Source of the DNA: Cedecea neteri
Lineage (GTDB): Bacteria > Pseudomonadota > Gammaproteobacteria > Enterobacterales > Enterobacteriaceae
Assembly: GCF_000758305.1 (NCBI RefSeq)
Contig: NZ_CP009458.1
Location: 4,712,001-4,776,000, forward strand
Direction: 5' to 3'
Length of the DNA stretch: 64,000 nt
This document shows positions 62,828 to 64,000 of this stretch, piece after piece (within the stretch, counting starts at the first letter, position 1; the number at the start of each line of letters is the position of its first letter). The position numbers and the translations under genes were made by a program. Below the pieces are notes generated by a model. The model was not told where the DNA came from, did no database searches, and saw nothing but the letters and a program-made list of their open reading frames with translations.

Positions 62828-62869
62828 GCCCCCGTCTGGTGTTCCACCACCCTTCGGGGGCGCTTCTTT
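62828..62869. other. Nested hairpin, phage-type structured element
   Basis: Outer stem GCCCCCG/CGGGGGC and inner stem TGGTG/CACCA with a TTC loop, followed on the plus strand by CTTCTTTTT. The plus-strand frame across it (SGVPPPFGGASFSGF) resembles, from memory, translated leaders of prophage icd/ash-like genes, where C4-type antisense RNAs are found. On either strand it could be a structured RNA; on the plus strand it could also end transcription. Confidence 0.45.
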
Positions 62870-62939
62870 TTCCGGCTTTGACCGGGTTTATCTCTTGCTC
62901 ATCCCTCCGATCATACTGGATGGCTGCACAGTAACCCAG

Positions 62940-63110
62940 ATGAAAAATCAGACAGATTGGCAAACTTCGAGGCGGCTAGCAGGAATGATGAAACGCTTTG
63001 GCGAATTGCAGATTGGGGGTTTATCTGGAAGAAAGCCGCCCGGAAATGAGCCTCGCCGGCAGCTAAAAATCATGCTGGCCGAACGGATGCCCGGCCAGAA
63101 AGAAGGTTAA
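62940..63110 (+). CDS. Possible small basic protein, 56 residues
   Basis: Frame from ATG 62940 to TAA 63110 encoding a basic, Arg/Lys-rich peptide (MKNQTDWQTSRRLAGMMKRF near the start, RRQLKIMLAERM near the end). The same frame stays open upstream through the nested hairpin to 62745. No clear ribosome site precedes the ATG. It overlaps the end of the convergent permease gene by 4 bases. Possibly a remnant of a phage-type gene. Confidence 0.3.
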   Translation: MKNQTDWQTSRRLAGMMKRFGELQIGGLSGRKPPGNEPRRQLKIMLAERMPGQKEG

Positions 63111-63766
63111 TGCCTGTCGCGCTTGTCCGCGCGTTTGGCGAGATAGTCGCCAAACATTTGCACGATCTGCACCAGCACAATCAGCGCCACAACCGTGACT
63201 ACCATGACCTGGGTTTCGTAGCGGTAATAGCCGAAGCGGATCGCAAGGTCGCCCACGCCGCCGCCGCCGACAATCCCCGCCATCGCCGAGTAGCCGATCA
63301 GGCTGACCAGGGTTATGGTTAACCCGCGCAGCAAACCGGCGCTGGCTTCCGGCAGCAGCACGGTGCAGATGATACGCATCGGGCTGGCGCCAAAGGCCTC
63401 TGCCGCTTCAATAATGCCTTTGTCCACTTCCCGCAGCGCGCCGTCCACCAGGCGGGCGTAAAACGCAATCGCCGCCACCGACAGCGGCACAGAAGCCGCA
63501 ATCGGCCCGATGGTATTGCCGAGCAGGAACTGCGTCAGCGGCAACAGCAGCACCAGCAGAATGACGAACGGCACCGAGCGCACAATGTTCACCAGCACCG
63601 AGCTGATGATGTTCAGCGAGCGGTTCTGCCAGAACAGATTGCGGTCGGTGACAAAAATCAAAAAGCCCAGCGGCAGACCGCCGATGATCGCCAGCAGCGT
63701 GGAAATGCCCAGCATCTGGAAGGTTTCGCCAAAGGCGATCGTCAGGTCCGCGACTAAATCATCCAT
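63107..63766 (-). CDS. MetI-type ABC transporter permease
   Basis: Inner-membrane permease of the methionine-uptake (MetNIQ) family, 219 residues, with about five helices and the EAA loop IIEAAEAFGASPMRIICTVLLPEA. LVSLIGYSAMAGIVGGGGVGDLAIRFGY is the family's C-terminal signature. It is clearly diverged from E. coli MetI, so I read it as a paralogue, perhaps the Salmonella Sfb-type system, which lies in the same chromosomal area. It overlaps the upstream ATPase gene by 8 bases. Confidence 0.85.
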   Translation of the reverse strand: MDDLVADLTIAFGETFQMLGISTLLAIIGGLPLGFLIFVTDRNLFWQNRSLNIISSVLVNIVRSVPFVILLVLLLPLTQFLLGNTIGPIAASVPLSVAAIAFYARLVDGALREVDKGIIEAAEAFGASPMRIICTVLLPEASAGLLRGLTITLVSLIGYSAMAGIVGGGGVGDLAIRFGYYRYETQVMVVTVVALIVLVQIVQMFGDYLAKRADKRDRH

Positions 63767-64000
63767 TCAGCACCTCCACACAGGCCGTATGTTTCCGAAT
63801 ATGGTCGATGGCATCCCCCACCGCCGCAGGGTTGCCGGGTGCGGTGATGGCCACCACCAGAATGCCCAGCGCGCGGTCGCTGATGTACTCAATCTTGCCG
63901 TGCAGAATGTTCACCGCCACGCCGTATTTCACCGCCGCGAAGGAGAGCACCGGCTGTTCAGCCGAGTCGCCAACGAACATGATTTTCAGCAGTGCGCCGC
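63759..64000 (-). CDS. MetN-type ABC transporter ATPase, C-terminal part (cut by window end)
   Basis: Only the last 79 or so codons are present; the frame is open through base 64000. The visible part is the C-terminal NIL-type ligand-binding domain of MetN-like ATPases (GVAVNILHGKIEYI, LGILVVAITAP, DHIRKHTACVEVL), which senses cytoplasmic methionine in the family. The Walker motifs lie outside the window. It is coupled to the permease gene by overlap. Confidence 0.8.
   Translation of the reverse strand, partial: GALLKIMFVGDSAEQPVLSFAAVKYGVAVNILHGKIEYISDRALGILVVAITAPGNPAAVGDAIDHIRKHTACVEVLNG

Overview
The window is chromosomal DNA of a member of the Enterobacteriaceae. Most of it matches, gene for gene, the E. 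coli/Salmonella segment from pdxK through the cys operon, hemF, maeB-talA-tktB, narQ, acrD, dapE, purC-bamC-dapA and bcp to perM-bepA-yfgD. After yfgD the order breaks, and opgB, ahpCF and the cysS-ppiB-lpxH-purEK-mnmH block follow, genes that lie elsewhere in E. coli. I cannot fix the genus from sequence alone. No rRNA, tRNA, CRISPR array or intact insertion sequence was seen.

Layout. 1-2.6 kb: pdxK and a Tat-exported oxalate decarboxylase-like bicupin. 2.6-7.4 kb: the sulfate/thiosulfate import and cysteine operon cysPTWAM. 7.5-10.1 kb: yfeX, yfeY, yfeZ and ypeA. 10.3-12.1 kb: amiA-hemF. 12.2-17.7 kb: maeB against talA-tktB; the ethanolamine (eut) genes found between hemF and maeB in E. coli are absent and a GC-rich palindromic repeat sits there. 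17.8-19.5 kb: ypfG and nudK. 19.8-26.9 kb: a nitrate module, with the periplasmic nitrate reductase operon napFDABC (no napGH) divergent from its two-component system narQ-narP, in the place where E. coli has aegA. 27-36 kb: acrD, the 19-residue ypfM, yffB, dapE, ypfN, ypfH, tmcA and ypfJ. 36-40.3 kb: purC between two copies of a ~125-bp repeat, then bamC-dapA, gcvR and bcp. 40.4-44.2 kb: an accessory block (NmrA-like, SDR, TetR, MATE) where E. coli has hyf. 44.6-47.7 kb: perM, bepA, yfgD. 47.7-59.6 kb: opgB, ahpCF, cysS, ppiB-lpxH, purEK, mnmH and an MFS exporter. 59.7-63.1 kb: a variable, partly AT-rich stretch. 63.1-64 kb: a MetNI-type ABC transporter running off the window.

The genes form several functional units: sulfur uptake to cysteine (cysPTWAM); anaerobic respiration with its nitrate sensor (nap + narQP); pentose-phosphate metabolism (talA-tktB); lysine/cell-wall precursor supply (dapA, dapE); envelope assembly and quality control (bamC, bepA, amiA, opgB, lpxH); peroxide defence (ahpCF, bcp, yfeX); and purine synthesis (purC, purEK, with a perfect PurR box before purE).

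The strongest candidate for something little described is at 60012-61640: a single AT-rich gene joining an ABC-type ATPase to a C-terminal TOPRIM-like (DUF4435-type) domain. It has a 17-bp perfect palindrome upstream, an orphan barstar-like immunity protein next to it, and then a phage-like structured element. This looks like an anti-phage defence hotspot between mnmH and the ABC transporter. The nap-narQP cluster and the double-hairpin leader of yfeX are also worth a second look.
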